Program-made: the position numbers and the translations under genes
Notes under the pieces: model-generated
Told to the model about the DNA's origin: nothing
Databases searched by the model: none
Seen by the model: the letters and a program-made list of their open reading frames with translations, nothing else
In this document: positions 55,544 to 63,979 of the stretch, one piece after another
How the letters are laid out: each line of letters opens with the position of its first letter
How positions within the stretch are numbered: position 1 is the stretch's first letter
Assembly (NCBI RefSeq): GCF_016219575.1
Contig: NZ_JACRMG010000009.1
Coordinates: 496,001-560,000, forward strand
Origin: Bradyrhizobium sp.
Lineage (GTDB): Bacteria; Pseudomonadota; Alphaproteobacteria; Rhizobiales; Xanthobacteraceae
Reading direction: 5' to 3'
DNA: 64,000 nucleotides

Positions 55544-56551
55544 ATGGTTCAAGTCAGGATGAGAGCCGACCGGCCATGGCCGCAGCGGCGCGCATCGCCG
55601 TCGCGAGCGCTGGCGCTGCTGCTGGCGGCGTTCGGTATCGGCGCGGCAGTCGCCGCATGGGTTGCCGAACCCGGCGACGCGGCGCTGGCGTCTGCCAACG
55701 CCGCCCCGTCGCGCGCTCCGGCCAACTCCAGTTTTGACGAGCGCTTCCAGCCGCCGCCGCAAACGCTGACGCGCAACTTCTCCTCGCAATCGCTCGATCG
55801 CGCGGCAAGTGCGGCAGCCGACATCCGCGTACTGCAGGCGAGGGAGCAGCTCGCGCGTCAGATGCAATCGCAGAACTGGCGTGCCGTGGCCGACGAGCCG
55901 GCCCCGCCGCTCGCCAAGGCATCGGTGCCGTTGCCGCGGGCGCGTCCCTCCGACGCGCGGCTCGAAGCCGCCAGCCGCGCGGCAACACCCGCCGACGGTG
56001 GCGCGCAAGGCGACCAGCGCACGCTGCTGCAGAAGCTCTCCGATTTCTTCCCGGGCCGCGTGACGCTGGCTTCGCTCACTTCGGGCGACGGGCTGTTCCG
56101 CACCGGTCCCGATCTCGCTTCCCTCGGCTATGACAGTTTCACTGCGGTCTACGACGTCTCGGCGAAAGCGGTTTACCTGCCGAACGGCGTCAGGCTCGAG
56201 GCGCATTCCGGCCTCGGCAGCCGCATGGACAGGGTCGACAGCGTCGGCGAGCGCAATGTCGGCGTGACCCCGCCCGGCACCTATGAGCTCAGGCCGCGCG
56301 AAAAACTGTTCCACGGCGTGCGTGCGCTCCGCCTCATTCCGGTCGACAGCGAATCCACGCTCGGCCGCACCGGCCTGCTCGCCCACAGCTATCTGCTCGG
56401 TCCCAACGGCGATTCCAACGGTTGCGTGTCGATCCGCAACTATGAGCGTTTCCTCAAGGCCTATGGCGATGGCGAGATCACACGCCTCGTCGTGGTGCAA
56501 AGCCTCACCGATTCCATCACCGCGTCGCGACGCATGCCGGCGCCGTCATGA
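55544..56551 (+). CDS. DUF2778 protein, L,D-transpeptidase-like (Tlde1-related)
   Basis: 335 residues. A membrane-spanning or signal segment (about 23-45, ALALLLAAFGIGAAVAAWVA), a variable Ala/Pro-rich middle, then the DUF2778 domain (about 195-320): AHSGLGSRMDR and LLGPNGDSNGCVSIRN hold the His and Cys of the fold. Related Tlde1 domains cut peptidoglycan as type VI effectors, but most rhizobial members are housekeeping. ATG 55544 is preferred; 55559 is possible. Its stop overlaps the next ATG by 4 bases. Confidence 0.82.
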   Translation: MVQVRMRADRPWPQRRASPSRALALLLAAFGIGAAVAAWVAEPGDAALASANAAPSRAPANSSFDERFQPPPQTLTRNFSSQSLDRAASAAADIRVLQAREQLARQMQSQNWRAVADEPAPPLAKASVPLPRARPSDARLEAASRAATPADGGAQGDQRTLLQKLSDFFPGRVTLASLTSGDGLFRTGPDLASLGYDSFTAVYDVSAKAVYLPNGVRLEAHSGLGSRMDRVDSVGERNVGVTPPGTYELRPREKLFHGVRALRLIPVDSESTLGRTGLLAHSYLLGPNGDSNGCVSIRNYERFLKAYGDGEITRLVVVQSLTDSITASRRMPAPS

Positions 56552-56829
56552 GCTCCACCGATCCGGCGCTGCTGTGCGATGTATCGGCCTCGGAGACGCC
56601 GTTGCGGACCACCTTCCGCATCAGGCTCAACGGCAAGACGGTTTCGATCGGCACGGTGGGGCAGGCGTTTCGCTTCATCACCAGCCTCAGCGCGATCGAG
56701 TGGATGGAGTTCCGCGCGCTGCATGAGGAAGCGCTGCTGTCGTTGCAGCGTGCCGCCGCCAACGCAATGCTGACCGTGCAGGCGACCAACGCGCTGCGCG
56801 TGCTGTTCGTGCGGGCGAAGCTGTTGTGA
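56548..56829 (+). CDS. Hypothetical protein coupled to the DUF2778 gene
   Basis: 93 residues beginning in ATGA overlap with the DUF2778 stop. MSSTDPALLCDVSASETPLR then FRIRLNGKTVSIGTVGQAF and SLSAIEWMEFRALHEEALLS, a mixed beta-alpha soluble protein; no signal. Tight coupling suggests it acts with the upstream protein, as an accessory or immunity-like partner, but that is inference. No family recognised. Confidence 0.7.
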   Translation: MSSTDPALLCDVSASETPLRTTFRIRLNGKTVSIGTVGQAFRFITSLSAIEWMEFRALHEEALLSLQRAAANAMLTVQATNALRVLFVRAKLL

Positions 56830-57003
56830 CCGCCGTTTTGTCGCGCCGGCCGTAAATCCTCCAAACGCACGATGCCGGCCACGCCGCAGTCTCCTGGCAT
56901 CACATCGCCGCGAGGTGTGGGGCAGTTCACAGGGCCGATCCGCGACGGGCGCTAATTAGTGCCCTGCGACCACGGCGGGGGTTTCCATTTACGGAGATTT
57001 GCC

Positions 57004-57216
57004 ATGATGCGCTTGATTATTTCAGCATTTGTAGCTGTCGCATTGTTTGCCGCGACAACGGTATTGCGGTCTCACTCGATCTCGGGCAACGAGCCTGCGC
57101 AAACGGCCATGATGCCGAGCGTGCAGGAATTGCAGCACGCGACGGACACCAGCAGGCTTCCGGACGAGGTGGCGGACGATCGCTCGGTGGTCTATCCGCA
57201 ACAGCCGGCGCGCTGA
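57004..57216 (+). CDS. Small exported hypothetical protein
   Basis: 70 residues. MMRLIISAFVAVALFAATTV is a signal or single anchor; the rest is polar (RSHSISGNEPAQTAMMPSVQ, TSRLPDEVADDRSVVYPQQP). ACGGAGAT is 7-8 bases upstream of the ATG. Unknown function. Confidence 0.6.
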   Translation: MMRLIISAFVAVALFAATTVLRSHSISGNEPAQTAMMPSVQELQHATDTSRLPDEVADDRSVVYPQQPAR

Positions 57217-57223
57217 GCGGCGA

Positions 57224-57562
57224 TCACTCCAGCGGTTGCACGGGTGGTGCCTTCGACGCCCGCTTCGGCGCGGCCGGAGCGGGCTCGCGCATCGCGGCCT
57301 GGCTGTCGCGATAGGTTGGCTGTTCGGCGCTGGCGGTCCTGCGCGACTGGCGCGAGGAAGCGCTGCGGCCGCGTACGCCCCATGAGCGCGAGATCGCCGG
57401 GCCTGCAGAATAGCCGATGAACGCGCCTGCAACGGCGCCGATCGGGCCGAGCACGATGGCGCCGGACACTGCGCCAAGCGCTGCGTCGGTCGCACGCTCG
57501 CCCGCGACCGCAGCGGTCGAGACCATCAGCGCGACTGCCACGATCGCGATCTGCCGTTTCAT
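57224..57562 (-). CDS. Glycine-zipper membrane protein
   Basis: 112 residues. Signal peptide MKRQIAIVAVALMVSTAAVA, then ALGAVSGAIVLGPIGAVAGAF (GxxxG-spaced zipper) and GYSAGPAISRS. Glycine-zipper proteins insert in membranes or assemble as pores. The tail from residue 60 is basic and disordered. The chosen ATG has a GAGGGGAC site; 45 extra upstream codons look non-coding. Confidence 0.72.
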   Translation of the reverse strand: MKRQIAIVAVALMVSTAAVAGERATDAALGAVSGAIVLGPIGAVAGAFIGYSAGPAISRSWGVRGRSASSRQSRRTASAEQPTYRDSQAAMREPAPAAPKRASKAPPVQPLE

Positions 57563-57714
57563 GTGAGTCCCCTCCGTCTCTTCCGCCAGACCAAGCCCGA
57601 AGAATGCGGCGACAAGAGTGCGGGAGCGCGGTTTAATCCGATTGAAGCTGCGTCGTGTCGTCCCGGTCACAGCGTGATAATGTCTCGATTGTGGCAACGT
57701 GATGGTGTGGTCCC

Positions 57715-58305
57715 ATGAGCAATCGCATTCTGGTGTTGTACGGATCCTATCGCTCCGATCGGCTGGGCATTCGCCTTGCGAATTTCGTGGTCGAGGGATT
57801 TCGCGCGCGCGGCGACGATGTCGAACTGATCGACGCCAGGGAAGTGAATCTTCCGATGCTCGATCGCATGTACAAGGAGCACCGCAAGGGCGAGGCGCCG
57901 GCGGTACTGGAAACGCTCGCCGGAAAAATCCGCGATGCCGACGGGTTCGTGTTCATCACCGGCGAATATAACTGGGGCATGCAGCCCGGCCTGAAAAACC
58001 TCACCGATCATTTTCTCGAGGAATGGTTCTGGCGGCCGGCGGCGATCGCGAGCTATTCGGCCGGCCGCTTTGCCGGCGCCCGCGCCGCGGTGATGTGGCA
58101 CGGCACGCTCTCGGAGATGGGCATGGTGGTGGTGTCCTCCACCATCTCGGCCGGGCCGATCGCGCAGACGCTGTCGGAGGACGCCAAGCCGGTCGGCGAC
58201 GGCGGCAAGGCGCTGGCAAACGCTTTCCCGCGCTTCGCCGACGACCTCATCTGGTGGGTGGAAGCGGCCAAGGCCCAGCGCGCACGGAAGAACCCGCCAT
58301 ATTGA
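57715..58305 (+). CDS. NADPH-dependent FMN reductase
   Basis: 196 residues, flavodoxin-like fold. LYGSYRSDRLGIRLANFV is the FMN phosphate loop, TGEYNWGMQPGLKNLTDHF the isoalloxazine motif. Reduces FMN or quinones with NADPH. It ends 3 bases before the convergent TetR gene. Its presence beside a TetR and a diiron-type MBL protein suggests a shared redox job. Confidence 0.92.
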   Translation: MSNRILVLYGSYRSDRLGIRLANFVVEGFRARGDDVELIDAREVNLPMLDRMYKEHRKGEAPAVLETLAGKIRDADGFVFITGEYNWGMQPGLKNLTDHFLEEWFWRPAAIASYSAGRFAGARAAVMWHGTLSEMGMVVVSSTISAGPIAQTLSEDAKPVGDGGKALANAFPRFADDLIWWVEAAKAQRARKNPPY

Positions 58306-58308
58306 ACA

Positions 58309-58887
58309 CTACGCTTCGATTGCGCCTTCGATCGCGTGAGCCATCGCCTTTGCGGCCGCCGCCGATTTGAGGTCGCCGTCGTTTACCAGCGTGCGCCATG
58401 TGAAGAAGCTCAGCGCGAGCCGCAGCATCGCACGCTGCCTTGCGTTGAGCTTCGCGCCAAGCGCCTCGTCGCAGGCCGCCATGAACGGGCCGAATCGCAA
58501 TTCGCTGATCTCCCGGGTGAGCGGGTGGAATTCCGCATCGCGCAGCACGCAGCCGAGAAGGCCGGCGTTGCGTCCGTACCAGGCGTAGAGCGCGGCGAGG
58601 GCGGTCCGCAGCCGCTCCCGCCGGTCGGCGATGGCGCGCCATCCCGATGCATCGGGCAGGGGATCGCGCTCCAGCGCCAGCCCCGAGCAGGCCAGGAACA
58701 GGCTGCGCTCGTCCGGAAAATGGGCGTAGAGCGTGTGGCGCTGCACGCCGGCGCGCTCGGCCACCATGCTGAGCGTGGTCAGGGCAGGGCCGAACTGCCC
58801 ATGCAGCTCGACCGCGGCTTCGACGATGCGCAGCCGCGTCTCCGCCTGCTGCTCGGCGCGGCGCTTGAGGGTGTAGCTTCGGGTCAT
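58309..58887 (-). CDS. TetR-family transcriptional regulator
   Basis: 192 residues. HTH in ERAGVQRHTLYAHFPDERSL (about residues 44-63), the rest a helical ligand domain. Starts MTRSYTLKRRAEQ. Divergent from the MBL gene at 59032; two palindromic operators lie between. It probably represses itself and the MBL/SDR genes, and perhaps the FMN reductase behind it. Confidence 0.92.
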   Translation of the reverse strand: MTRSYTLKRRAEQQAETRLRIVEAAVELHGQFGPALTTLSMVAERAGVQRHTLYAHFPDERSLFLACSGLALERDPLPDASGWRAIADRRERLRTALAALYAWYGRNAGLLGCVLRDAEFHPLTREISELRFGPFMAACDEALGAKLNARQRAMLRLALSFFTWRTLVNDGDLKSAAAAKAMAHAIEGAIEA

Positions 58888-58891
58888 TAAA

Positions 58892-58905
58892 TCACTGCAC
58901 AGTGA
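58892..58905. promoter_or_regulatory. TetR operator 1
   Basis: TCACTGCACAGTGA, a perfect 14-bp palindrome, 5 bases upstream of the TetR start codon, placing it over the tetR promoter or leader: an autorepression site. Confidence 0.75.
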
Positions 58906-58935
58906 TGTGCATCCATATTGACGGCGTTCCCAACA

Positions 58936-58961
58936 TTCACTACACGTTAATGTACAGTGAA
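58936..58961. promoter_or_regulatory. TetR operator 2
   Basis: TTCACTACACGTT/AATGTACAGTGAA, a 26-bp imperfect palindrome with 10 of 13 pairs, sharing the CACTG core with operator 1. Lies 71 bases ahead of the MBL gene, over its likely promoter. Confidence 0.72.
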
Positions 58962-59031
58962 ATTGCCTCCACGTCCACCGCCGCGGGACCAGCCGCCGGC
59001 GGCAACGCCAGCCCATTGCCCGGAGAACATC

Positions 59032-59769
59032 ATGGAGACCAGGATTTGCGAGATCGCCGATGGCATTTACCGGCTTTCGACCTTCGTGCCCGACATCGCG
59101 CCGCCGGCCGGCTTCACCTTCAACCAGTTCCTCATCCTCGGCGACGAGCCGCTGATGTTCCACACCGGCTTGCGCAAGATGTTTGCGACCAATCTGGCCG
59201 CGTTGAGCCGCATCATTCCGCCGGCGCAGCTGCGCTGGATCGCGTTCGGCCATTTCGAGGCCGACGAATGCGGCGCGATGAACGAATGGCTTGCGGTAGC
59301 ACCGCAGGCGCAGCTTGCGCACGGCCATACCGGGTGCATGACGTCGCTGAACGACATGGCCGATCGCGCGCCGCGCGCCCTGGCCGACGGCGAGACGATC
59401 GGGATCGGGCAGGGCCGCCGCATCCGCTATATCGATACCCCGCACACCCCGCATGGCTGGGACGCCGGCGTTATCCTTGAAGAGAAGACGGCGACACTGA
59501 TGTGCGGCGACCTCTTCACGCAGGTCGGCGACGGTCCTGCCCTGACCCAGGGCGACATTGTCGGCCCGGCCATCGCGGGCGAGGATCTTTTCAACTATTC
59601 CAGCCTCAGTCCGGGCATGGGCGCGACACTGCGCCGGCTCGCGAAGCTCGCGCCGCATACTTTGGCGCTGATGCACGGGCCGTCATTCGAAGGCGACGGC
59701 GCAGCGGCGCTTAGCGCGCTGGCCGACGACTACGACCGCCGCGGCGGGATGCACCGGATCGCCGCCTGA
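59032..59769 (+). CDS. Diiron-type metallo-beta-lactamase protein (flavodiiron-like)
   Basis: 245 residues. The metal motif FGHFEADECG is H-x-E-x-D (His74, Glu76, Asp78), the flavodiiron (ODP) form rather than HxHxDH. Further ligands: His in HGHTGC, Asp in MCGDLF and His in ALMHGPS. Flavodiiron proteins reduce O2 or NO but carry a fused flavodoxin, absent here; the neighbouring FMN reductase could supply electrons. Controlled by the TetR operators. Confidence 0.85.
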   Translation: METRICEIADGIYRLSTFVPDIAPPAGFTFNQFLILGDEPLMFHTGLRKMFATNLAALSRIIPPAQLRWIAFGHFEADECGAMNEWLAVAPQAQLAHGHTGCMTSLNDMADRAPRALADGETIGIGQGRRIRYIDTPHTPHGWDAGVILEEKTATLMCGDLFTQVGDGPALTQGDIVGPAIAGEDLFNYSSLSPGMGATLRRLAKLAPHTLALMHGPSFEGDGAAALSALADDYDRRGGMHRIAA

Positions 59770-59867
59770 GCGCACCGCTGGCTTGCCCCTTACGGCGGGC
59801 TTTATCGCGCCGAAGGAATGTGGTGATTTCTCGCCGAAGACACTTGCCAATCGGCCAGGGAGATCAC

Positions 59868-60647
59868 ATGAGCCTGCTGCAAAATCCCTTCGATCCCGCA
59901 CGCGAGGCGGCGCTGGTGACCGGCGCAGGCAACGGCATCGGCCGCGCGATCGCGCAGGCCCTGGTGGGCGAGGGCGTTCGCACGGTGTTTGCCGATGTCA
60001 GCGCGGAGCGGGTGGCCGAGGCCGTGAAATCAGCGCCGCGGCCGGAACTGGCGCTGGGGTGGACCGGCGATCTCGCCGAGCGCGCCGCCTGCGATGCGCT
60101 GCTGGCGCATGCGAAGGGCGCGCTGGGGCAGATCACGCATTTCGTGCATTCGGCCTCGCCGCCGCGGCGCGAGGCCGACCATGTGCTTGCCGTGAGCGAC
60201 GAGACCTGGCGGCAGATGCATGCGGTCAATCTCGAGGCCGGCTTTCATCTGGCGCGCGAACTCTCGCGGCAACTGATCGCGGCCAGGGCGCCGGGCTCGT
60301 TCCTGTTCCTCACGTCGCTGCATGCGGGCACGCCGCGTAACCTGCCACATTACTCGACGACGAAGGCGGGCATGGCGATGCTGGTCAAGGAGCTTGCCAA
60401 GACGCTTGGCCGCTACAACATCCGCGTCAACGCGCTGGTGCCGGGCGCGATTGCGGCCGGCGGCTTCGTCGCCGATCCCTCGCTGGCAAGGCATATTCCG
60501 CTCGGCCGCCTCGGAGTGGCCGCGGATCTTGCGCCGATGGCACTGGCGGTGCTCTCCAACAAGGTGTCGGCCTATGTCACCGGTGCAGCGTTCACCGTCG
60601 ACGGCGGGCTGTCGCTGACCAACTGGTTCGATCCGCCGGATATCTAG
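59868..60647 (+). CDS. Short-chain dehydrogenase/reductase
   Basis: 259 residues. ALVTGAGNGIGRAIAQAL is the NAD(P) loop; Ser in LFLTSLHAG and YSTTKAG give the catalytic triad. Starts MSLLQNPFDP with GGGAGA 5-8 bases before the ATG. About 100 bases after the MBL gene on the same strand, so it may share the TetR-controlled transcript. Substrate unknown. Confidence 0.92.
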   Translation: MSLLQNPFDPAREAALVTGAGNGIGRAIAQALVGEGVRTVFADVSAERVAEAVKSAPRPELALGWTGDLAERAACDALLAHAKGALGQITHFVHSASPPRREADHVLAVSDETWRQMHAVNLEAGFHLARELSRQLIAARAPGSFLFLTSLHAGTPRNLPHYSTTKAGMAMLVKELAKTLGRYNIRVNALVPGAIAAGGFVADPSLARHIPLGRLGVAADLAPMALAVLSNKVSAYVTGAAFTVDGGLSLTNWFDPPDI

Positions 60648-61519
60648 TATCGATCCGAGAGCGGCAATGGCATTGGCGGGCGCACGATCGGCTCGCCATT
60701 GGGCTGCGTCGTTGCCTGCGGCGGCGGTGCGTAAGGCTGCGGTGGCGGCTGATAGGCCGGCGGCGGGGCCATGGTGGCGGCAGGGGGCGGCGCGGCCGCA
60801 GCCTGCGTCGCCGGTGGATAGGCCGCTCGCTGTGCGGGCGCCACCGGTATCGGCCGCGGCGGAAGCGCTACTCTCTGAGCCGGCGGTTTCGGCGCGGGCG
60901 CGCGGGCGACCGGCGGGGCGGGCGCGACGGCGGCTTGCTGGCTTGCCTTGAGCGTTTCAATCTGCGCCTTGAGCAGTTCGACCTGCTGGGTCATGGCGGC
61001 GAGGTCGCGCGTCAGCGACTGGATTTGTTGTTCGGCCTCCGGCGGCATTGCTGCCGTACCCGATGCCGTCGGGGCAGCGTGCCGCGTCAAATCCATGGGC
61101 TGGACCGGCGGTGCGGGTGGCGCGGCTGGCTCGGCCGGCTCGGCCGCGGGCGATGTGCTGACGCCCGGCAAGGGCACCAGGCCCGCGACCGTCTGCGTTG
61201 CAGTGTCGCCGTGATGCGTCCAGACGGCTGCGCCAACCACGCCGATCAGCGCGATAACAAACGCCGTGCCGGCTCGCCTGATCCAGGCGCGCGACGACGA
61301 ATCCAGTACGGGGGTGGCGTTGACGTCGGTGGCGCGGAACGTGTTGTCGACCTCTGGCGCGGCAGCTTCCGCGGCGTGGCGTATCTCCGCAAACAGCTTT
61401 TCGCGGCTGGTGGCGTCGTTCGCAGGGCGAGGCACGCAATCGGCCCAGTCGGCCGGCACGATGTCGGGCGCGATCGGCGCCTGGTGCTGGTCGTCTTCAA
61501 TATTTCGCAGCGGATGCAT
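60644..61519 (-). CDS. Proline/alanine-rich single-pass membrane protein
   Basis: 291 residues. Cytoplasmic N-terminus (1-72), one membrane helix about 73-91 (AGTAFVIALIGVVGAAVWTH), then a periplasmic stretch: a coiled coil (about 150-185, QIQSLTRDLAAMTQQVELLK) and a Pro/Ala/Gln-rich tail. The plan recalls envelope-spanning scaffold proteins. Overlaps the SDR stop by 4 bases, convergent. No family recognised. Confidence 0.75.
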   Translation of the reverse strand: MHPLRNIEDDQHQAPIAPDIVPADWADCVPRPANDATSREKLFAEIRHAAEAAAPEVDNTFRATDVNATPVLDSSSRAWIRRAGTAFVIALIGVVGAAVWTHHGDTATQTVAGLVPLPGVSTSPAAEPAEPAAPPAPPVQPMDLTRHAAPTASGTAAMPPEAEQQIQSLTRDLAAMTQQVELLKAQIETLKASQQAAVAPAPPVARAPAPKPPAQRVALPPRPIPVAPAQRAAYPPATQAAAAPPPAATMAPPPAYQPPPQPYAPPPQATTQPNGEPIVRPPMPLPLSDRY

Positions 61520-61848
61520 CAGGAATCCCCATGCTCGTCGTCCATCCTGCCCGGTGGCAGAAGTCCAGCCGGGTTTGACGGAAGCAAGGCGAGGCGATGG
61601 AGAGTCTGGGGCCGAGGGAACCTGCCAGCCGCCGCTGACGCGAAGGCTGGCACCCGCAAGGGAGACAGTAGAATACAAATGCAATGTGCAGATGCCCCGT
61701 GAGCAAGCGGGTGTGCAATATATTGCAGCGCCGGGACTGCAACACCGGCGAGAATTCAGCGCGATGCTGCGGTGATCGGCGGCCAAACGGGCTCCCTCAG
61801 CCGATAGGGTCCATTTCAGGACTCACTTGGGACATATCGGGGCCGACC

Positions 61849-62568
61849 ATGAAACCCTTGAAGCTGCTTTTCGCCGCTATCGCACTCAGCTCGATTTTCG
61901 GGGCCGGAGCAGCTCCCGCTGCCGACCTCGCCGTCAAGGCGGTGCCTGCCGTGCCGGTCTTCAGCTGGACCGGCTTCTACGCCGGTGTCCACGGCGGCGC
62001 CGGCGTGCTGTTCGATGCCGGCTATCAGACCGTGATCCTGAACGACAAGCATGGTGTCGGCGGGCTCGCCGGCGGGCAGCTCGGCTTCAACTACCAGACC
62101 GGCATGCTGGTGGTCGGCATCGAAGCCGAAGGCTTCTGGTCGGGCATGAAGGTGACCAGCGACGCCTTCAACGCAAACACCTGGTTTGCAACCGCGACCG
62201 TCAGGAACAGATGGGACTTCGACATTGCCGGCAGGTTCGGCGTCGCCTTCGACCGCGCGCTGGTCTACGGCAAGGCGGGCTGGGTGTTTGGCGGGTTCGA
62301 CTGGAACTACAACACCGCCTTTGGCTACAGCAATCGCGCCAGCGCCACGCTGGATGGTCTGTTGATCGGCCTCGGCCTCGAATACGCCTTCCTCAACAAC
62401 TGGACCGCCAAGTTCGAGTACGACTATCTCGGCTTCGGCGCCAGGAACGTGCACTTCACCGAAGCCTGCACCGGCGGCGGCTGCTTCCTCCTGCCCAACG
62501 GCTTCACCCAGAACGTCAGCGCCGACAAGCACATCTTCAAGCTGGGCATCAACTACAAGACCAATTGA
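61849..62568 (+). CDS. Outer-membrane beta-barrel protein, tandem copy 1
   Basis: 239 residues. Signal peptide MKPLKLLFAAIALSSIFGAG to APAADL, then VFSWTGFYAGVHGGAGVLFD, the WTGFYxG start of the Bradyrhizobium/Brucella Omp25/31-like barrel family. About eight strands; it ends ADKHIFKLGINYKTN rather than in Phe. Cys pair in EACTGGGCF. The second copy begins 31 bases later. Confidence 0.9.
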   Translation: MKPLKLLFAAIALSSIFGAGAAPAADLAVKAVPAVPVFSWTGFYAGVHGGAGVLFDAGYQTVILNDKHGVGGLAGGQLGFNYQTGMLVVGIEAEGFWSGMKVTSDAFNANTWFATATVRNRWDFDIAGRFGVAFDRALVYGKAGWVFGGFDWNYNTAFGYSNRASATLDGLLIGLGLEYAFLNNWTAKFEYDYLGFGARNVHFTEACTGGGCFLLPNGFTQNVSADKHIFKLGINYKTN

Positions 62569-62569
62569 G

Positions 62570-62587
62570 GCGATCGGTTTTCCGATC
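62570..62587. terminator. Short hairpin between the tandem barrel genes
   Basis: CGATCGG-TTTT-CCGATCG, 7-bp stem just after the first stop. May uncouple or stabilise the two messages; weak evidence for termination. Confidence 0.4.
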
Positions 62588-62599
62588 GGGGAGACGAAC

Positions 62600-63307
62600 A
62601 TGAATTATTTGAAGTTGATCTGCGCAGCCGTAGCCATTGCGATCAGTGCGATCTGCGGCAGCAGCGCTGCCACCGCAGGCCCCGTGCCTTCGCCGGTCTA
62701 CAACTGGACCGGCTTCTATGTCGGCGCACATGCCGGTGGCGGCGTGATGTTTGATGCGGGCTACCAGACGCTTGCCGCAGCCGACCGGCATGCCGTTGGC
62801 GGGCTCGGCGGCGGCCAGATCGGCTTCAACTACCAGGCCGGCATGTTCGTGGTCGGCATCGAGGCCGAGGGCTTCTGGTCGGGCATGAAGGTGAACCAGG
62901 ACCAGTTCAACGGCAATACGTTGTTCGCGACGGCCTCGATCCGCAACAAATGGGACGTCGACGTCGCCGGCCGGTTCGGCGTCGCCTTCGATCGTGCGCT
63001 GGTCTACGGCAAGGCGGGCTGGGTGTTCGGCGGGTTCGAGTGGAATTACAACAACACATTCGGCTACAGCAACCGCGCCAGCGCCACGCTGGATGGGCTG
63101 CTGATCGGCATCGGTCTCGAGTATGCCTTCTTGGGCAACTGGACTGCCAAATTCGAATATGACTATCTCGGATTCGGCGCCAAGAACGTGCACTTCACCG
63201 AAGCTTGCGCGGGTGGCGGCTGTTTCATCGGGCCTAACGGCTTTACGCAGAACGTCAGCGCCGACAAGCACATCTTTAAGCTGGGCATCAATTACAAGGT
63301 CAACTGA
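62600..63307 (+). CDS. Outer-membrane beta-barrel protein, tandem copy 2
   Basis: 235 residues, mature part clearly duplicated from copy 1: EAEGFWSGMKV, GYSNRASATLDGLLIG, GFTQNVSADKHIFKLGINYK are the same in both. Signal peptide differs (MNYLKLICAAVAIAISAICG). GGGGAG is 6-8 bases before the ATG. The pair probably arose by local duplication. Confidence 0.9.
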   Translation: MNYLKLICAAVAIAISAICGSSAATAGPVPSPVYNWTGFYVGAHAGGGVMFDAGYQTLAAADRHAVGGLGGGQIGFNYQAGMFVVGIEAEGFWSGMKVNQDQFNGNTLFATASIRNKWDVDVAGRFGVAFDRALVYGKAGWVFGGFEWNYNNTFGYSNRASATLDGLLIGIGLEYAFLGNWTAKFEYDYLGFGAKNVHFTEACAGGGCFIGPNGFTQNVSADKHIFKLGINYKVN

Positions 63308-63351
63308 CGCGGCGCGGCGGATTACGCTCTCGCCAGTCAGCCCTGCGGATT

Positions 63352-63528
63352 TCAGGCGGTGACGGCCTGCGCCAGCTTCTCGCGCGCCTTGGCTTCGATC
63401 AGCGCGGCATAGCGGCCGAATTCGCTAGCCATCTCCAGCAGCTTTTCTCGCACGACGGCGTCGGTGACACGGTCCGCCATGCGGCGGGCGCGGTCGGCCT
63501 GAAAGCGATAGTGGTCAACTTCGAGCAT
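63352..63528 (-). CDS. Small helical protein, hypothetical
   Basis: 58 residues, MLEVDHYRFQADRARRMADR then DAVVREKLLEMASEFGRYAA; one long amphipathic helical hairpin. GGAGAAAAG is just upstream of this ATG, while the longer frame reads through the previous small gene. Members of this type, often with YRxQAxRxRRMA, are frequent in Bradyrhizobium; function unknown. Confidence 0.7.
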   Translation of the reverse strand: MLEVDHYRFQADRARRMADRVTDAVVREKLLEMASEFGRYAALIEAKAREKLAQAVTA

Positions 63529-63574
63529 TTTCTTTTCTCCTCTCAGCGACTGCGCTGAAAGTCTCCTCAAGGCT

Positions 63575-63658
63575 TCAGGCGGCAATCCGGTGGCGGCGAA
63601 TCTCCAGGAGCCGCATCAGCACGTACGAGCGGTACAGCATGGTGAGAAGCGCCTGCAT
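63575..63658 (-). CDS. 27-residue basic peptide gene downstream of the regulatory element
   Basis: MQALLTMLYRSYVLMRLLEI then RRHRIAA: a short amphipathic, basic helix reminiscent of DUF1127-type micro-proteins but truncated. GGGGTT is a weak ribosome site. It is the first reading frame after the second triple half-site element, which raises its chance of being real; the 58-residue gene follows 46 bases on. Confidence 0.4.
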   Translation of the reverse strand: MQALLTMLYRSYVLMRLLEIRRHRIAA

Positions 63659-63706
63659 GATCTAACCCCGTTGTTCGATCACTTGCCCGCAACGCTAGCG
63701 GCCTTG

Positions 63707-63790
63707 CGTTTCCGGACGTTTTTCTCGCAAGCCCAAAATGGTTTCGTCGCAGGGCGGCCAATGTTTCGTCGCGCGGGCGGGCGACAAAAT
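63707..63790 (-). promoter_or_regulatory. Triple half-site regulatory element, copy 2
   Basis: Read on the minus strand: ATTTTGTCGC (63790-63781), GCGACGAAAC (63772-63763), GCGACGAAAC (63750-63741), then CATTTT, GCTTG and TCCGGAAAC. Spacers are 8 and 12 bases versus 7 and 11 in copy 1; the downstream words are aligned without gaps. It points toward the small genes at 63658 and 63528. Nothing else is seen in the 320-base gap. Confidence 0.65.
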
Positions 63791-63979
63791 ACCGTTCACG
63801 AAGCCGCGATCCCGGCCGGGCCGCCAGGGGCCCGCGGCCCCGCAAACGCTCGCTTCCACAGGACCAAGGGGCCAGCAGGCCCCGTTGGGCCGCATTCTGA
63901 GCCAAGTTTCCGGTACACTTCCGCCGAATGCCGCAGCGGCTGATTCGGCGGGTAGATTCGGGATATCGCGGGGGGTGAA

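Noticed and set aside
55211..56500. 429-codon minus-strand frame over the DUF2778 gene
   Set aside because: Most is antisense shadow. The receiver-domain remnant is read in its own frame at 55228-55413 and is reported separately.
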